A stretch of 64,000 nucleotides of DNA, from positions 1 through 64,000 of the forward strand of contig NZ_JANKHH010000005.1 of NCBI RefSeq assembly GCF_024626475.1, read 5' to 3'. A program made the position numbers and the translations under genes. Every line of letters starts with the position of its first letter. The stretch's first letter is position 1. The notes beneath the pieces were generated by a model. It did not search any database and was not told the origin of the DNA. It was given only the letters and a program-made list of their open reading frames with translations. This DNA comes from Parerythrobacter lacustris (GTDB lineage Bacteria > Pseudomonadota > Alphaproteobacteria > Sphingomonadales > Sphingomonadaceae). Shown one piece after another: positions 43,870-60,141 of the stretch.

Positions 43870-45231
43870 TCATTCGCCGGCGGCGCGCGCCAGTCGCTCC
43901 CGCGCCCGGACCTCGCCAATCAGCGGCAGGAGTTCGCCCATATCGGGGCCGTGGTCGAGTCCGGTCAGCGCCTGGCGCAGCGGAAGGAACAGCGGCTTGC
44001 CCTTGCGCCCGGTCGATTCTTTCAACGCATCGGTCAAACCGCGCCACGGATCATCCCCCCAACTGAGCGCACCCACCGCTTCGGAAAGGTAGGCGCGGTC
44101 TTCTTGCGAGAATTCGGGTGGCTCGACCGGGCCGGTGACCAGCCGCCACCATTCGCCCGCTTCGGCAACCTGCGACAGGTTCGGGCGGATCGCGTGCCAG
44201 CCGGCTTCGTCCATCCCTTCGGGCAGGCGGTGGGCGACTTCGGCGAAGGCCATCTGATGCACGATCGCGGTGTTGAGCCGGTCGAGCTCGGCATCGTCGA
44301 ATTTCGCCGGCGCGCGGCCGAAGGTTGCGAGGTCGAAGCTTTCCACCAGCCTTGCGCGATCCGCAATCGGCTCGACCGGCAGCGAGGTGCCGAGCCGTGC
44401 GAGCAGCGCAATAACTGCTTCGGGCTCGATCCTTCGCTCGCGAAACGCATCGCAGCCGAGCGAGCCGAGCCGTTTCGACAGCTTGCCCTCGCGGCCCACC
44501 AGCAGCGCCTCATGCGCGAAATCCGGATGCGTTTTTGCTGCACCTTTTGCTGCGGCGAAACCTGCAGCATGAAGTGCGGTAAACATCTGTATTTGCACCG
44601 CTGTGTTGGACACATGGTCTTCCCCGCGCAGCACGTGGCTCACGCCCATGTCGATGTCATCTACCGCACTCGGCAGCATATAGAGCCACGAACCATCGGC
44701 GCGGCGGACTACCGGATCGCTGAGGGTGGCCGCGTCGAATTTCTGCGCGCCGCGCACACCGTCGTCCCATGCGATCGGTTCGCTGTGGTCGAGCATGAAG
44801 CGCCAGTGCGGGGCAATGCCTTCGGCCTCCTTCGCATTGCGCGCCGCATCGGTCATGTCCAGCGCAGCACGATCGTAGATCGGCGGCAGCCCGCGCCCGA
44901 GCTGGATCTTGCGTTTGAGGTCGAGTTCCTGCGCGGTTTCGTAACAGGGATAAACCCGCCCCGCCGCGCGCAGCGTTTCGAACGCCGCCTCGTAGAGATT
45001 GAGCCGCGCCGATTGCCGTTGCTCGCCATCCGGCTCCAAACCGAGCCATGCGAGGTCGGCGCGGATCGCGTCGACATATTCCTCCCGGCTGCGCTCGGCA
45101 TCGGTGTCGTCGATCCGCAGCAGGAAGCGGCCGCCGTTCTTGCGGGCGAGCATCCAATTGTGCAGCGCGGTGCGGATATTGCCGACGTGGAGCCGCCCGG
45201 TGGGCGAAGGGGCGAAACGGGTTGTTGTCAT
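43870..45231 (-). CDS. gltX: glutamyl-tRNA synthetase (short form)
   Basis: The 453-residue class I synthetase has the HIGH-type motif APSPTGRLHVGNIRTAL and the KMSKS-type KLSKRLGS. It also has SWLYMLPSAVDDIDMGVSHVLRGEDH and an anticodon-binding C-terminal domain. Alphaproteobacteria often carry two GltX copies, one of which may charge tRNA-Gln for amidation; this window shows only this one. I start at ATG 45231 (MTTTRFAPSPTG), rejecting a long upstream extension of the frame. Confidence 0.95.
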   Translation of the reverse strand: MTTTRFAPSPTGRLHVGNIRTALHNWMLARKNGGRFLLRIDDTDAERSREEYVDAIRADLAWLGLEPDGEQRQSARLNLYEAAFETLRAAGRVYPCYETAQELDLKRKIQLGRGLPPIYDRAALDMTDAARNAKEAEGIAPHWRFMLDHSEPIAWDDGVRGAQKFDAATLSDPVVRRADGSWLYMLPSAVDDIDMGVSHVLRGEDHVSNTAVQIQMFTALHAAGFAAAKGAAKTHPDFAHEALLVGREGKLSKRLGSLGCDAFRERRIEPEAVIALLARLGTSLPVEPIADRARLVESFDLATFGRAPAKFDDAELDRLNTAIVHQMAFAEVAHRLPEGMDEAGWHAIRPNLSQVAEAGEWWRLVTGPVEPPEFSQEDRAYLSEAVGALSWGDDPWRGLTDALKESTGRKGKPLFLPLRQALTGLDHGPDMGELLPLIGEVRARERLARAAGE

Positions 45232-45257
45232 GGCGCGCCGATAGCGCCTGTGGCGCG

Positions 45258-45707
45258 CTATTGCGAGTAGAGTGTGACCGAATGCCCTCCGCCCGAGAAT
45301 TCGATGCCATTGGATTGGGTTCGCCCGGCGCGGGTCGCCGCGTCGATGGCAGCGGGAAGGCGAAGCACCACCGGATGAACGCGCACCGTCGCCAAGCATG
45401 CGGGATCGGGGCTTCGCGTCCGCGTCAGCTCCAGTTTCGTCCCTTCGAGCCGGTAGTCCCACGCATCGCCGCCGCACACGCCTTCGTTGACGATCGACCG
45501 CTCGTCGATCGAGAGGGTCAAGGCGAAGGGGAGATCGAGCGCTTCGCCATCGATCCCCGCCACGCGATACTCGCCGACGAGCGAACCGACCGGAGTCGGC
45601 GCAGCAGTCGGCGCGGCGCTACCCCCGCCTTGCGCGCGCTCGATCGGCGCGGGGCTGCACGCGGCGAACGCCGCCGAAACTGCCAGCCATGGCAATCTGC
45701 GGGTCAT
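45258..45707 (-). CDS. META-like small lipoprotein
   Basis: The 149-residue protein has a short lipoprotein signal (MTRRLPWLAVSAAFAACSP) and a Gly/Ala/Pro linker. The domain that follows (EYRVAGIDGEALDLPFALTL to GIEFSGGGHSVTLYS) has the beta pattern and R..I(D)G motif of META/HslJ-type proteins. Two cysteines (VCGGD, PACLA) probably form a disulfide. Function unknown. It lies 1 bp before the next gene upstream in the operon, which is also exported. Confidence 0.7.
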   Translation of the reverse strand: MTRRLPWLAVSAAFAACSPAPIERAQGGGSAAPTAAPTPVGSLVGEYRVAGIDGEALDLPFALTLSIDERSIVNEGVCGGDAWDYRLEGTKLELTRTRSPDPACLATVRVHPVVLRLPAAIDAATRAGRTQSNGIEFSGGGHSVTLYSQ

Positions 45708-45708
45708 C

Positions 45709-46431
45709 CTATTTCGGCCGGATCACGAAGTTGTGCTTGATGTAGAGGAACACCTCGGTCTCGCTCGCCTGCTGCCAGAACAGTTCGGAATCGAGCCCGC
45801 GGATCTCGATCCCGTAGTCGTTGCCGAACAGCGCGGCGTAGCGGCGCGATTCCTCCGCCACTGCGCGCACCACGTCGACCCGGTACTGATCGGGATTGTT
45901 GAGCGCGAGACTGGTCTGGCCGGTCTCGATGAACGAACGCCCGGTCACCGGCACGGCCTTGGTGAAGGCGGCGATTCGCGCCATTGCGGCATCGGCGCGC
46001 GAGGTCGTGCCCTGCACCGGGACGCGGGCATAGAAGGTCACCCGGCTGGTGTCCGGCCTACCGCCGCCAAGGACGGGAAGATCCTGCATGTTTTCGGCTG
46101 TCAGGGGCATCAGCTCGTAGTCGCCCGCCACCAGCGAAATTCCCTCGCGCTCGGCCCGCTCGATGGTGGCGCGCAGCATGGCGAAGAGCTCCTCGCGGCG
46201 CAGTTCGTCGCTGCGCGAGTCCGAATTCACGAAGATCGGCGTGACGAAATAGTCGGCCTTGCGGGTGTAGCCAATCGCCGCCTGGTTGTTGTCGTAATAC
46301 TGGAAATTGCTCGCGCGGGCCGAGCGCGATCCGGTGACGACAACGGTGTTTTCGCTCTGTGCCGTTGCGACCGTCGGGACCGTCGCTCCCACCGAGGCGA
46401 CAAGGCCGATGGCGAATTTCAGGCTGTTCAT
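45709..46431 (-). CDS. exported hypothetical protein, SIMPL-like character
   Basis: The 240-residue protein has a signal peptide (MNSLKFAIGLVASVGATV) and starts its mature part SENTVVVTGSRSARASNFQYY. The rest has the beta-alpha pattern and the two long helices (ELRREELFAMLRATIERAER, DAAMARIAAFTKAV) that recall SIMPL/DUF541 periplasmic proteins, but I am not sure of the family. I start at ATG 46431. It precedes the META-like lipoprotein gene by 1 bp, so the pair is one operon. Confidence 0.6.
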   Translation of the reverse strand: MNSLKFAIGLVASVGATVPTVATAQSENTVVVTGSRSARASNFQYYDNNQAAIGYTRKADYFVTPIFVNSDSRSDELRREELFAMLRATIERAEREGISLVAGDYELMPLTAENMQDLPVLGGGRPDTSRVTFYARVPVQGTTSRADAAMARIAAFTKAVPVTGRSFIETGQTSLALNNPDQYRVDVVRAVAEESRRYAALFGNDYGIEIRGLDSELFWQQASETEVFLYIKHNFVIRPK

Positions 46432-46497
46432 GGCGTGGTACCTCCCCGGGCAGAAATGCCCCTGCTTGCGATAAGGCCGCAAGCCGCAGCCGGGGGC

Positions 46498-46531
46498 AAG
46501 AAAAAACCCCGCCGGATCGCTCCGGCGGGGT
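46498..46531 (-). terminator. rho-independent terminator after rpoC
   Basis: ACCCCGCCGGA (46506-46516) and TCCGGCGGGGT (46521-46531) are exact 11-bp complements around TCGC. On the minus strand the stem is followed by a T run (A run 46498-46506 on plus). It lies 25 bp after the rpoC stop. Confidence 0.9.
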
Positions 46532-46555
46532 CTTCAAATGGATTGCCCGGGCGGC

Positions 46556-50893
<4,338 letters not shown>

Positions 50894-50942
50894 GTTGTTT
50901 GTCCTCGAGTGAGGTGAAGATCAGGGCCGATCAATCGGGCCC

Positions 50943-51071
50943 TCAATCTCCGAAAACCATTACTACGGCGGAGACCAACGCTATCGCGAGAAGGGATGCG
51001 GGCAGCAAAACTGCAAACAGTGCAGCTCCGATTTTCTTGCCTACTCCGAGACCGCGATAGCCGTCGTTCAC
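50943..51071 (-). CDS. 42-aa single-helix membrane peptide between rpoB and rpoC
   Basis: The frame GTG 51071 to TGA 50943 encodes MNDGYRGLGVGKKIGAALFA followed by VLLPASLLAIALVSAVVM and VFGD. The first 15 residues are polar and basic and the rest is one strong transmembrane helix with a short acidic end, a credible small membrane protein. It begins 6 bp after the rpoB stop, with GGGG just upstream though at short spacing. It would be cotranscribed with rpoBC. It may be real or a chance frame; nothing of known family is recognised. Confidence 0.45.
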   Translation of the reverse strand: MNDGYRGLGVGKKIGAALFAVLLPASLLAIALVSAVVMVFGD

Positions 51072-51077
51072 TGCCCC

Positions 51078-55274
<4,197 letters not shown>

Positions 55275-55505
55275 AGGAGGGTTGTGCCTCTGTCATTGTG
55301 GTGCCGGCCGCGCGGTGGCCGACATGCATTGCTGTCCTGCGCGGGTGGACACCACATTCGCCGGGACGCAAAAAGGCCGCAGCGATACCTGCACCTTTCC
55401 CGGTGCTGCTGCAGCATATGCGTCGCGAATATGGAAACGCCGCTTCCGTCCTGTGGCTGATTCCCGCGCATGAATCGGCCTTGCTCGAAGCGAGCGATTG
55501 CGCGC

Positions 55506-55534
55506 CATATAGGGAGCGCACCCTTGCGGGTCAA
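55506..55534 (-). promoter_or_regulatory. rpoBC promoter
   Basis: On the minus strand TTGACC (55534-55529) and TATATG (55511-55506) are separated by exactly 17 bp. The -35 contains the TGA stop of the tetR gene, so the promoter starts inside the upstream gene. The predicted transcript has a leader of about 225 nt before rpoB. Confidence 0.75.
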
Positions 55535-56157
55535 GCGCAGTCGGCAGCGCCCCCGCCGAGCCCGAAGGTGTGCGCCACGACGGAGCGAATGACCTGCGGA
55601 TCGTCGTCGATCTGCCCCGCCAGGATGAGGTTGGCAAGCCCGTGGACCAGCGACCATGCGTGCATCGCCGCGCTGGCCCGGTCGGCACTTGGCGCCATTG
55701 CGGGCAGGACGCTGGAAATGCCGGCCTGCAACTGACGAAACGCTTCGTTTTCATCCCCGTCCGCATCGGACATCGCCAGATTGGGGCGTGTCTTGCCGGC
55801 AAATGTGAGCGCGAACAGCGCAGGGTTGGCGACCGCCCACTCGACATAGGCCACGCCTGTGGCCTGGAACGCCGCCGTTCCGCCACCCGCCCGCTGCGCG
55901 GCTGCCTTCTGCGAGGCGCCGAGCTGGCGGATGCCTTCGGCAGCCAATGCTTCGAGCAGTGCCTCCTTGCCGGCGAAATGGCGATAGAGCGCGGTGGCGC
56001 TGACGCCCAGCTCGCGGGCGATTGCGCGCAGGCCGAGATCGGGCACTTCCTGCGAGGCGAGCTTCTCCAGCCCCAGCGCGATTGCTGCCGCGCGCAGGTC
56101 ACCATGATGATAGGCCTCGTCCGATTTGATGTTGACAGTGTTAGCATTGACAGTCAT
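55531..56157 (-). CDS. TetR/AcrR family repressor
   Basis: The 208-residue protein has the TetR HTH near its N-terminus (about 16-65: YHHGDLRAAAIALGLEKLAS, then DLGLRAIARELGVSATALYR and HFAGKEALLEALA). The ligand domain of the TetR_C_33/WHG type follows, with AYVEWAVANPALFALTF. It is divergent from the carotenoid oxygenase gene, and a near-perfect palindrome covers its own start codon, so it probably represses both genes. I start at ATG 56157 (MTVNANTVNIKSDEAYHHG). Confidence 0.9.
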   Translation of the reverse strand: MTVNANTVNIKSDEAYHHGDLRAAAIALGLEKLASQEVPDLGLRAIARELGVSATALYRHFAGKEALLEALAAEGIRQLGASQKAAAQRAGGGTAAFQATGVAYVEWAVANPALFALTFAGKTRPNLAMSDADGDENEAFRQLQAGISSVLPAMAPSADRASAAMHAWSLVHGLANLILAGQIDDDPQVIRSVVAHTFGLGGGAADCA

Positions 56158-56164
56158 GTTAACA
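56139..56164. promoter_or_regulatory. probable TetR operator
   Basis: TGTTAGCAT (56139-56147) and ATGTTAACA (56156-56164) match as inverted 9-bp arms with one mismatch around 8 bp. It covers the tetR start codon and lies 54 bp before the carotenoid oxygenase ATG. TGTTAAC-type half sites fit TetR-family dimers. Confidence 0.6.
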
Positions 56165-56217
56165 GCATAAACATTCCGACTCGCACATGCAACTTTTGCA
56201 GAATGGGAAACCAACAC

Positions 56218-57663
56218 ATGGCCAGCGTCATCGAGAAGACCATCCGTTCCGCCGTCACCAAAGGCGTTATGACCGTCGCCGATTTCAACCGCAAACGGCT
56301 GGCGGAGCCGGAAGGCGGGCATCCGTACCTCACCGGCATCCACACTCCGATGGCCGAAGAGATGACGCTGAGCGAACTCACGGTCGAAGGCGAGATTCCC
56401 GCTCAGCTCGACGGGCGCTACCTGCGCATCGGCCCCAACCCGATCACCCCGCCCGATCCTGCGAGTTACCACTGGTTCGTCGGCGACGGGATGGCGCATG
56501 GCGTGCGCATCAGGGGCGGCAAGGCCGAATGGTACCGCAACCGCTGGATCCGTTCCAACGCGGTCAGCGACGCGCTGGGTGAGCCGCGCAAGCCCGGCAC
56601 CCGCAACCCGCGCACCGACAATGCCAACACCAATATCGTCGGCATCGACGGGCGCACCTTCGCCATCGTCGAGGCCGGCGGCAAGCCGGTCGAGCTGGAC
56701 GATATGCTGGGCACCGTGGCCCACAACCCATTCGACGGCACGCTGGAAAACGCTTTCTCCGCCCATCCGCACCACGATCCGGCGACCGGCGAGATGCATG
56801 CCATCTGCTACGACGTGCAGCAGCCCGACCGTGTCTGGCACACCGTGGTCGATGCACAGGGCAAGGTTGTCCGCGAGGAACCGATCCCGGTGAAGGACGG
56901 CCCCTCGATCCACGATTGCCAGATCACCGAGAACTACGTTCTGGTGTTCGACCTGCCCGCGGTGTTCTCGATGAAGCGGCTCGTCTCGGGCTACAGCTTC
57001 CCGTTCCACTGGAACCCGGACCATGGCACGCGCCTCGGCCTGCTGCCGCGCTGCGGCAAGGGCGAGGACACCATCTGGTGCACGATCGACGAACCCTGCT
57101 ACGTCTACCATCCCGCGAACGCGTTCGAGACCGATGACGGAAAGGTCGTGGTCGACGTGGTGGTGCACGAGAGCACTTACGACAGCTCACCGCGCGGCCC
57201 GGGAGGCAAATGGGTGCGGTTCGAACGCTGGGTGGCCGATCCGGCCAGCCGCCATGTCGAACGCACGGTGCTGCACGACCGGCCGCAGGAATTCCCGCGC
57301 TACGACGAGCGGCGGTGCTGCCGTCCCTACCGCTATGCCTACACCATCGCGCTGGCCCCGGTCGAAGGGCTCGACATGGGGGCGACCCAGCTGCTCAAGC
57401 ACGATCTGGAAGCGGGAACGACCGAGGTCCGCGAACTGGGCGAAGATCGCCATCCAGGCGAGTTCGTCTTCGTGCCGCGCAGCCCGGATTCGGCCGAGGA
57501 TGATGGCTGGCTGATCGGCCTGGTGATCGATGCGGCGAACGAAACCACCGAGCTGCAGATTCTCAAGGCCAACGATTTCACCGGCGCGCCGCAAGCCGTG
57601 GTGCACATCCCGCACCGCATACCGCCCGGCTTCCACGGCAACTGGGTGCCTGCCGCAGCCTGA
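56218..57663 (+). CDS. carotenoid oxygenase family protein (RPE65-like fold)
   Basis: The 481-residue protein has the seven-bladed propeller of carotenoid/lignostilbene cleavage dioxygenases. The iron-binding His residues are found in SAHPHHDPATG, SIHDCQITENY, a middle NPDHGTRLG region and the C-terminal PPGFHGNWVP. It begins GRYLRIGPNPITPPDPASYHWFVGDGM in the family-typical way. Substrates may be carotenoids or stilbene-like aromatics; the TetR control suggests induction by an aromatic or lipophilic compound. I use ATG 56218; ATG 56203 is an alternative. Confidence 0.9.
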   Translation: MASVIEKTIRSAVTKGVMTVADFNRKRLAEPEGGHPYLTGIHTPMAEEMTLSELTVEGEIPAQLDGRYLRIGPNPITPPDPASYHWFVGDGMAHGVRIRGGKAEWYRNRWIRSNAVSDALGEPRKPGTRNPRTDNANTNIVGIDGRTFAIVEAGGKPVELDDMLGTVAHNPFDGTLENAFSAHPHHDPATGEMHAICYDVQQPDRVWHTVVDAQGKVVREEPIPVKDGPSIHDCQITENYVLVFDLPAVFSMKRLVSGYSFPFHWNPDHGTRLGLLPRCGKGEDTIWCTIDEPCYVYHPANAFETDDGKVVVDVVVHESTYDSSPRGPGGKWVRFERWVADPASRHVERTVLHDRPQEFPRYDERRCCRPYRYAYTIALAPVEGLDMGATQLLKHDLEAGTTEVRELGEDRHPGEFVFVPRSPDSAEDDGWLIGLVIDAANETTELQILKANDFTGAPQAVVHIPHRIPPGFHGNWVPAAA

Positions 57664-57735
57664 TTCCAGTCCGGCCAACCGCCGCCGCAGTCGATGCGCT
57701 CTGGCATCGATAGCGGCGGTTTGGCATCAGGGGGC

Positions 57736-58767
57736 ATGGAAGAGCGGAGCGCCCCGAGCAACATCAGCGATCCCGCATGGCTTTTGCGGCGCGGGATAGA
57801 GCTGCTCGGCGCTTCCGGGCGGGCAATGGTGGTGGACCTGATCGCCCGTGCACGTGCTGCCAGTCCGGGCGATCCCGATATCGGCGCCGTCTGCCGCATT
57901 CTCGAAACCCACAAGGTGCCGCGCTTTCATGCGACCATGCTGCAGGATGCGGCGCGCAATCGTGCCTATCGCGCGGCAATCGAGCAGTTTGTGCCGGGAC
58001 GGCGGGTGCTCGACATCGGGACCGGTTCGGGATTGCTGGCGATGATGGCCGCGCGCGCCGGTGCGGCGTCGGTCGTGGCTTGCGAACAGGATCCCAGGCT
58101 CGCCCGGACCGCGCGCGAGATCATCGCCCGCAACGGGCTGGCCGACCGAATTACCGTGATCGACAGACCCTCGTTCGAACTCGAACGGCAGCGCGATCTC
58201 GACGGCGGGGTCGATTGCGTGGTGTCCGAGATCTTCTCGGAAAATCTGCTCGGCGAAGGGGTGCTGGGGGCGCTGGCCCACGCGCGCAGCGAATTGTGCA
58301 ATCCGGGCGCAGTGTTCCTGCCCGAGCGGGCGAGCATCCGTATCGCGCTCGCACAAGCGCCCGCAACGGACGAGCCGCCCGACGAGGTCGAAGGCTTCTC
58401 GCTCGCGCCGTTTGCGCGCCATGTTTCGGCCAGCAAATCGATCCGCAGCGACCATCCTCAGCTGGCTTTGCGCAGCGCGCCGCAGACGGCGTTCGAGTTT
58501 CAGTGGACGGCCGACAGCGACCCGCCTGCGAGCGCGCACGCGATCTCGGGATTGGAGTGCCTCGGCGGTACGGTCAACGCGGTCGCGCAGTGGATCGAGC
58601 TGCGCTTCCTGCCCGGCCATACCTACGAGAATGCCCCCGGTAGCGGGCACGGGCATCACTGGCTCAACCCGCTCACCCCGATCCCCCCGCGGACCAGCGC
58701 CGCTGGCGACACCGCGCGCATCCGGAGCTGGTATTGCGACGAGCACCTGACGCACCGCGAAATCTAG
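57736..58767 (+). CDS. PRMT-like class I methyltransferase
   Basis: The 343-residue protein has a Rossmann SAM site (RRVLDIGTGSGLLAMMAARA, ACEQDPRLARTAREI) and the double-E-like SEIFSENLLGEGVLG loop typical of arginine methyltransferases, followed by a beta-rich C-terminal domain. It resembles bacterial PRMT7/NDUFAF7-type proteins of unknown substrate. I start at ATG 57736 (MEERSAPSN); the ATG at 57694 gives a non-conserved Gly/Ser-rich extension. The carotenoid oxygenase gene ends 72 bp upstream. A large AT-rich regulatory stretch follows. Confidence 0.78.
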   Translation: MEERSAPSNISDPAWLLRRGIELLGASGRAMVVDLIARARAASPGDPDIGAVCRILETHKVPRFHATMLQDAARNRAYRAAIEQFVPGRRVLDIGTGSGLLAMMAARAGAASVVACEQDPRLARTAREIIARNGLADRITVIDRPSFELERQRDLDGGVDCVVSEIFSENLLGEGVLGALAHARSELCNPGAVFLPERASIRIALAQAPATDEPPDEVEGFSLAPFARHVSASKSIRSDHPQLALRSAPQTAFEFQWTADSDPPASAHAISGLECLGGTVNAVAQWIELRFLPGHTYENAPGSGHGHHWLNPLTPIPPRTSAAGDTARIRSWYCDEHLTHREI

Positions 58768-58843
58768 GGCCTCCTCCCGGCGAAGGCCCCTTCCCTAAGC
58801 CGAAATATCGCAAAACAATCAGTCGCATATCGTTTTTCAATAT

Positions 58844-58878
58844 TATTGTTTGACAATATGGCGAATCATCTTTATTGA
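58844..58878 (+). promoter_or_regulatory. promoter with embedded operator for the 58910-59839 genes
   Basis: TATTGT-TTG-ACAATA (58844-58858) is a perfect inverted repeat. It contains the -35 TTGACA (58850-58855), which is followed after 17 bp by TATTGA (58873-58878). This is the most consensus-like promoter in the right half of the window. The HTH protein at 59612 is a candidate to bind the palindrome. Confidence 0.72.
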
Positions 58879-58909
58879 TTGTCGATATCGAACATCAAGG
58901 AGATCGATA

Positions 58910-59035
58910 ATGTCACGTTACGCTACCAATTTCGCCGCTGCCCTCGCAGCCGTATTCCTCGTCGTTGCGACATGGACCCCGGTGATCACCGTCCCGGCCG
59001 ATCCGGTTATCCTCGGCACTCCGGCTCTCGCCTGA
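58910..59035 (+). CDS. 41-aa secreted or membrane peptide
   Basis: The frame ATG 58910 to TGA 59035 follows an AAGGAG Shine-Dalgarno at good spacing and lies just downstream of a strong promoter. It encodes MSRYATNFAAALAAVFLVVA and then TWTPVITVPADPVILGTPALA, a single hydrophobic helix with a Pro-rich tail. The product may be an inserted or exported small protein. It is the first gene of a unit with the DUF2975 and HTH genes. No family is recognised. Confidence 0.6.
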   Translation: MSRYATNFAAALAAVFLVVATWTPVITVPADPVILGTPALA

Positions 59036-59063
59036 TCCGCCACCCAAGAAGAGGAGAGGGACA

Positions 59064-59612
59064 ATGCCAATCAACCGACCCAAGGATCCGCTGCTGCTTG
59101 CCGGCAAGGTCCTGACGTTCTTCATGCAGGGTGCCATGGCAATCGCCGCAGTCGCGCTCGCCATTGCCATCCCGGCAGTGCTGCTCTTCAGCACCGATTT
59201 TGCCATTTCTGCGGGAATGGAGGATGCATCCTTCCCCGAAGGCTTCCCCATCCCGGCGCTCGTGGGCGTGATGGCGATCGGCATCGCGATTGTCGCGGCG
59301 CTGTTCGTGTTCTTCGGGAAGCTGCGCAACATCATCGGCACAGTGGGCGAAGGCGATCCTTTCGTCCCCGCAAATGCCGACCGTCTGAACGCAATGGCCT
59401 GGTTGCTGCTCGCCACGCAGGTCCTGCTGCTCCCCGCTGCAGGGCTGGGCATGTTGCTGGTTGAATGGGCCGACGAAGCCGAGGGCGCCGAGTTCTCGGT
59501 GGACGGCGGGCTCGATCTCAGCGGCATCCTGATGGTGGTGGTGCTGTTCATCCTCGCCCGGGTGTTCCGCCAAGGGGCCGCGATGCGCGAAGACCTGGAA
59601 GGGACCGTGTGA
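59064..59612 (+). CDS. DUF2975 membrane protein
   Basis: The 182-residue protein has four membrane helices (about 10-42, 64-86, 107-132 and 150-168) and the RNIIGTVGEGDPFVPANADRL segment diagnostic of DUF2975. This family is almost always followed by a small HTH regulator gene, as here (TGATG overlap), and is thought to be a membrane-linked module of unknown signal. A GAGGAGAG Shine-Dalgarno lies ahead of ATG 59064. Confidence 0.85.
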   Translation: MPINRPKDPLLLAGKVLTFFMQGAMAIAAVALAIAIPAVLLFSTDFAISAGMEDASFPEGFPIPALVGVMAIGIAIVAALFVFFGKLRNIIGTVGEGDPFVPANADRLNAMAWLLLATQVLLLPAAGLGMLLVEWADEAEGAEFSVDGGLDLSGILMVVVLFILARVFRQGAAMREDLEGTV

Positions 59613-59839
59613 TGGGCAACGATACAGAAGGAACCAACATCATGGTCAAGCTCGACGATCTGCTGCACGCCCGCCGCATGACGCTGACCGAACTGGCCGA
59701 GCGCGTCGGCCTCACCCTCGCCAATCTGTCGATCCTCAAGACCGGCAAGGCCAAGGCGATCCGCTTCTCTACCCTCGAAGCAATCTGCCGTGAACTCGAC
59801 TGCCAACCGGGCGATCTGCTGGCCTACCTGCCCGAATGA
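59612..59839 (+). CDS. small XRE/Cro-type HTH regulator
   Basis: The 75-residue protein contains KLDDLLHARRMTLTELAERV, then GLTLANLSILKTGKAKAIRF and STLEAICRELDCQPGDLLAY. This is the YozG-like HTH normally paired with DUF2975. It starts at the ATG overlapping the DUF2975 stop; an internal ATG at 59642 with AAGGA upstream is an alternative and would remove a non-conserved MGNDTEGTNI. It probably autoregulates this unit from the 58844 palindrome. Confidence 0.85.
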   Translation: MGNDTEGTNIMVKLDDLLHARRMTLTELAERVGLTLANLSILKTGKAKAIRFSTLEAICRELDCQPGDLLAYLPE

Positions 59840-59843
59840 TCGC

Positions 59844-59871
59844 TTGACACCACCGGCAAATCGCTTAGAGG
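59844..59871 (+). promoter_or_regulatory. probable rplJL promoter
   Basis: TTGACA (59844-59849), then 16 bp and TAGAGG (59866-59871), gives a plausible promoter. It overlaps the terminator hairpin of the upstream unit (59868-59894), so initiation near 59878 would start within the hairpin and escape it. Confidence 0.45.
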
Positions 59872-59897
59872 CCCGCCACCGACCGGCGGGCCTCTTT
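59868..59897 (+). terminator. terminator hairpin of the DUF2975/HTH unit
   Basis: GAGGCCCGCC (59868-59877) and GGCGGGCCTC (59885-59894) are exact complements around 7 bases, followed by TTT. It lies 29 bp after the HTH stop and separates that unit from rplJ. Confidence 0.75.
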
Positions 59898-60141
59898 GGC
59901 TTGCAGGTCATCCGTCCGAGACAGTTGGTGACCGGGATTTGCCGGTCTTAATTTCCAGCCTAGACGGGGACAGAGATTTTTCGGCGATGCCTTTCGGGTA
60001 TCTCCGCTCGTGCCGCTTCGCAACTGCGGGCGTCACACCTCCTTCCCCATCAACGGACTCGCCCGTGCCGATTTCCGGCACGGACACCATGAGCCGGTCG
60101 TTCGGGAGCCATCCCGTGCGGCCATAGTGAAGGAGTATGGC
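59898..60141 (+). promoter_or_regulatory. rplJ leader with hairpins
   Basis: About 240 bp precede rplJ without a gene. Two stem-loops are visible: ACCGG/CCGGT (59931-59946) and CCGTGCCG/CGGCACGG (60063-60083). In other bacteria the leader of rplJ binds L10(L12)4 for autogenous control. A structure of that type is plausible here, but the binding site is not proven. Confidence 0.45.
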
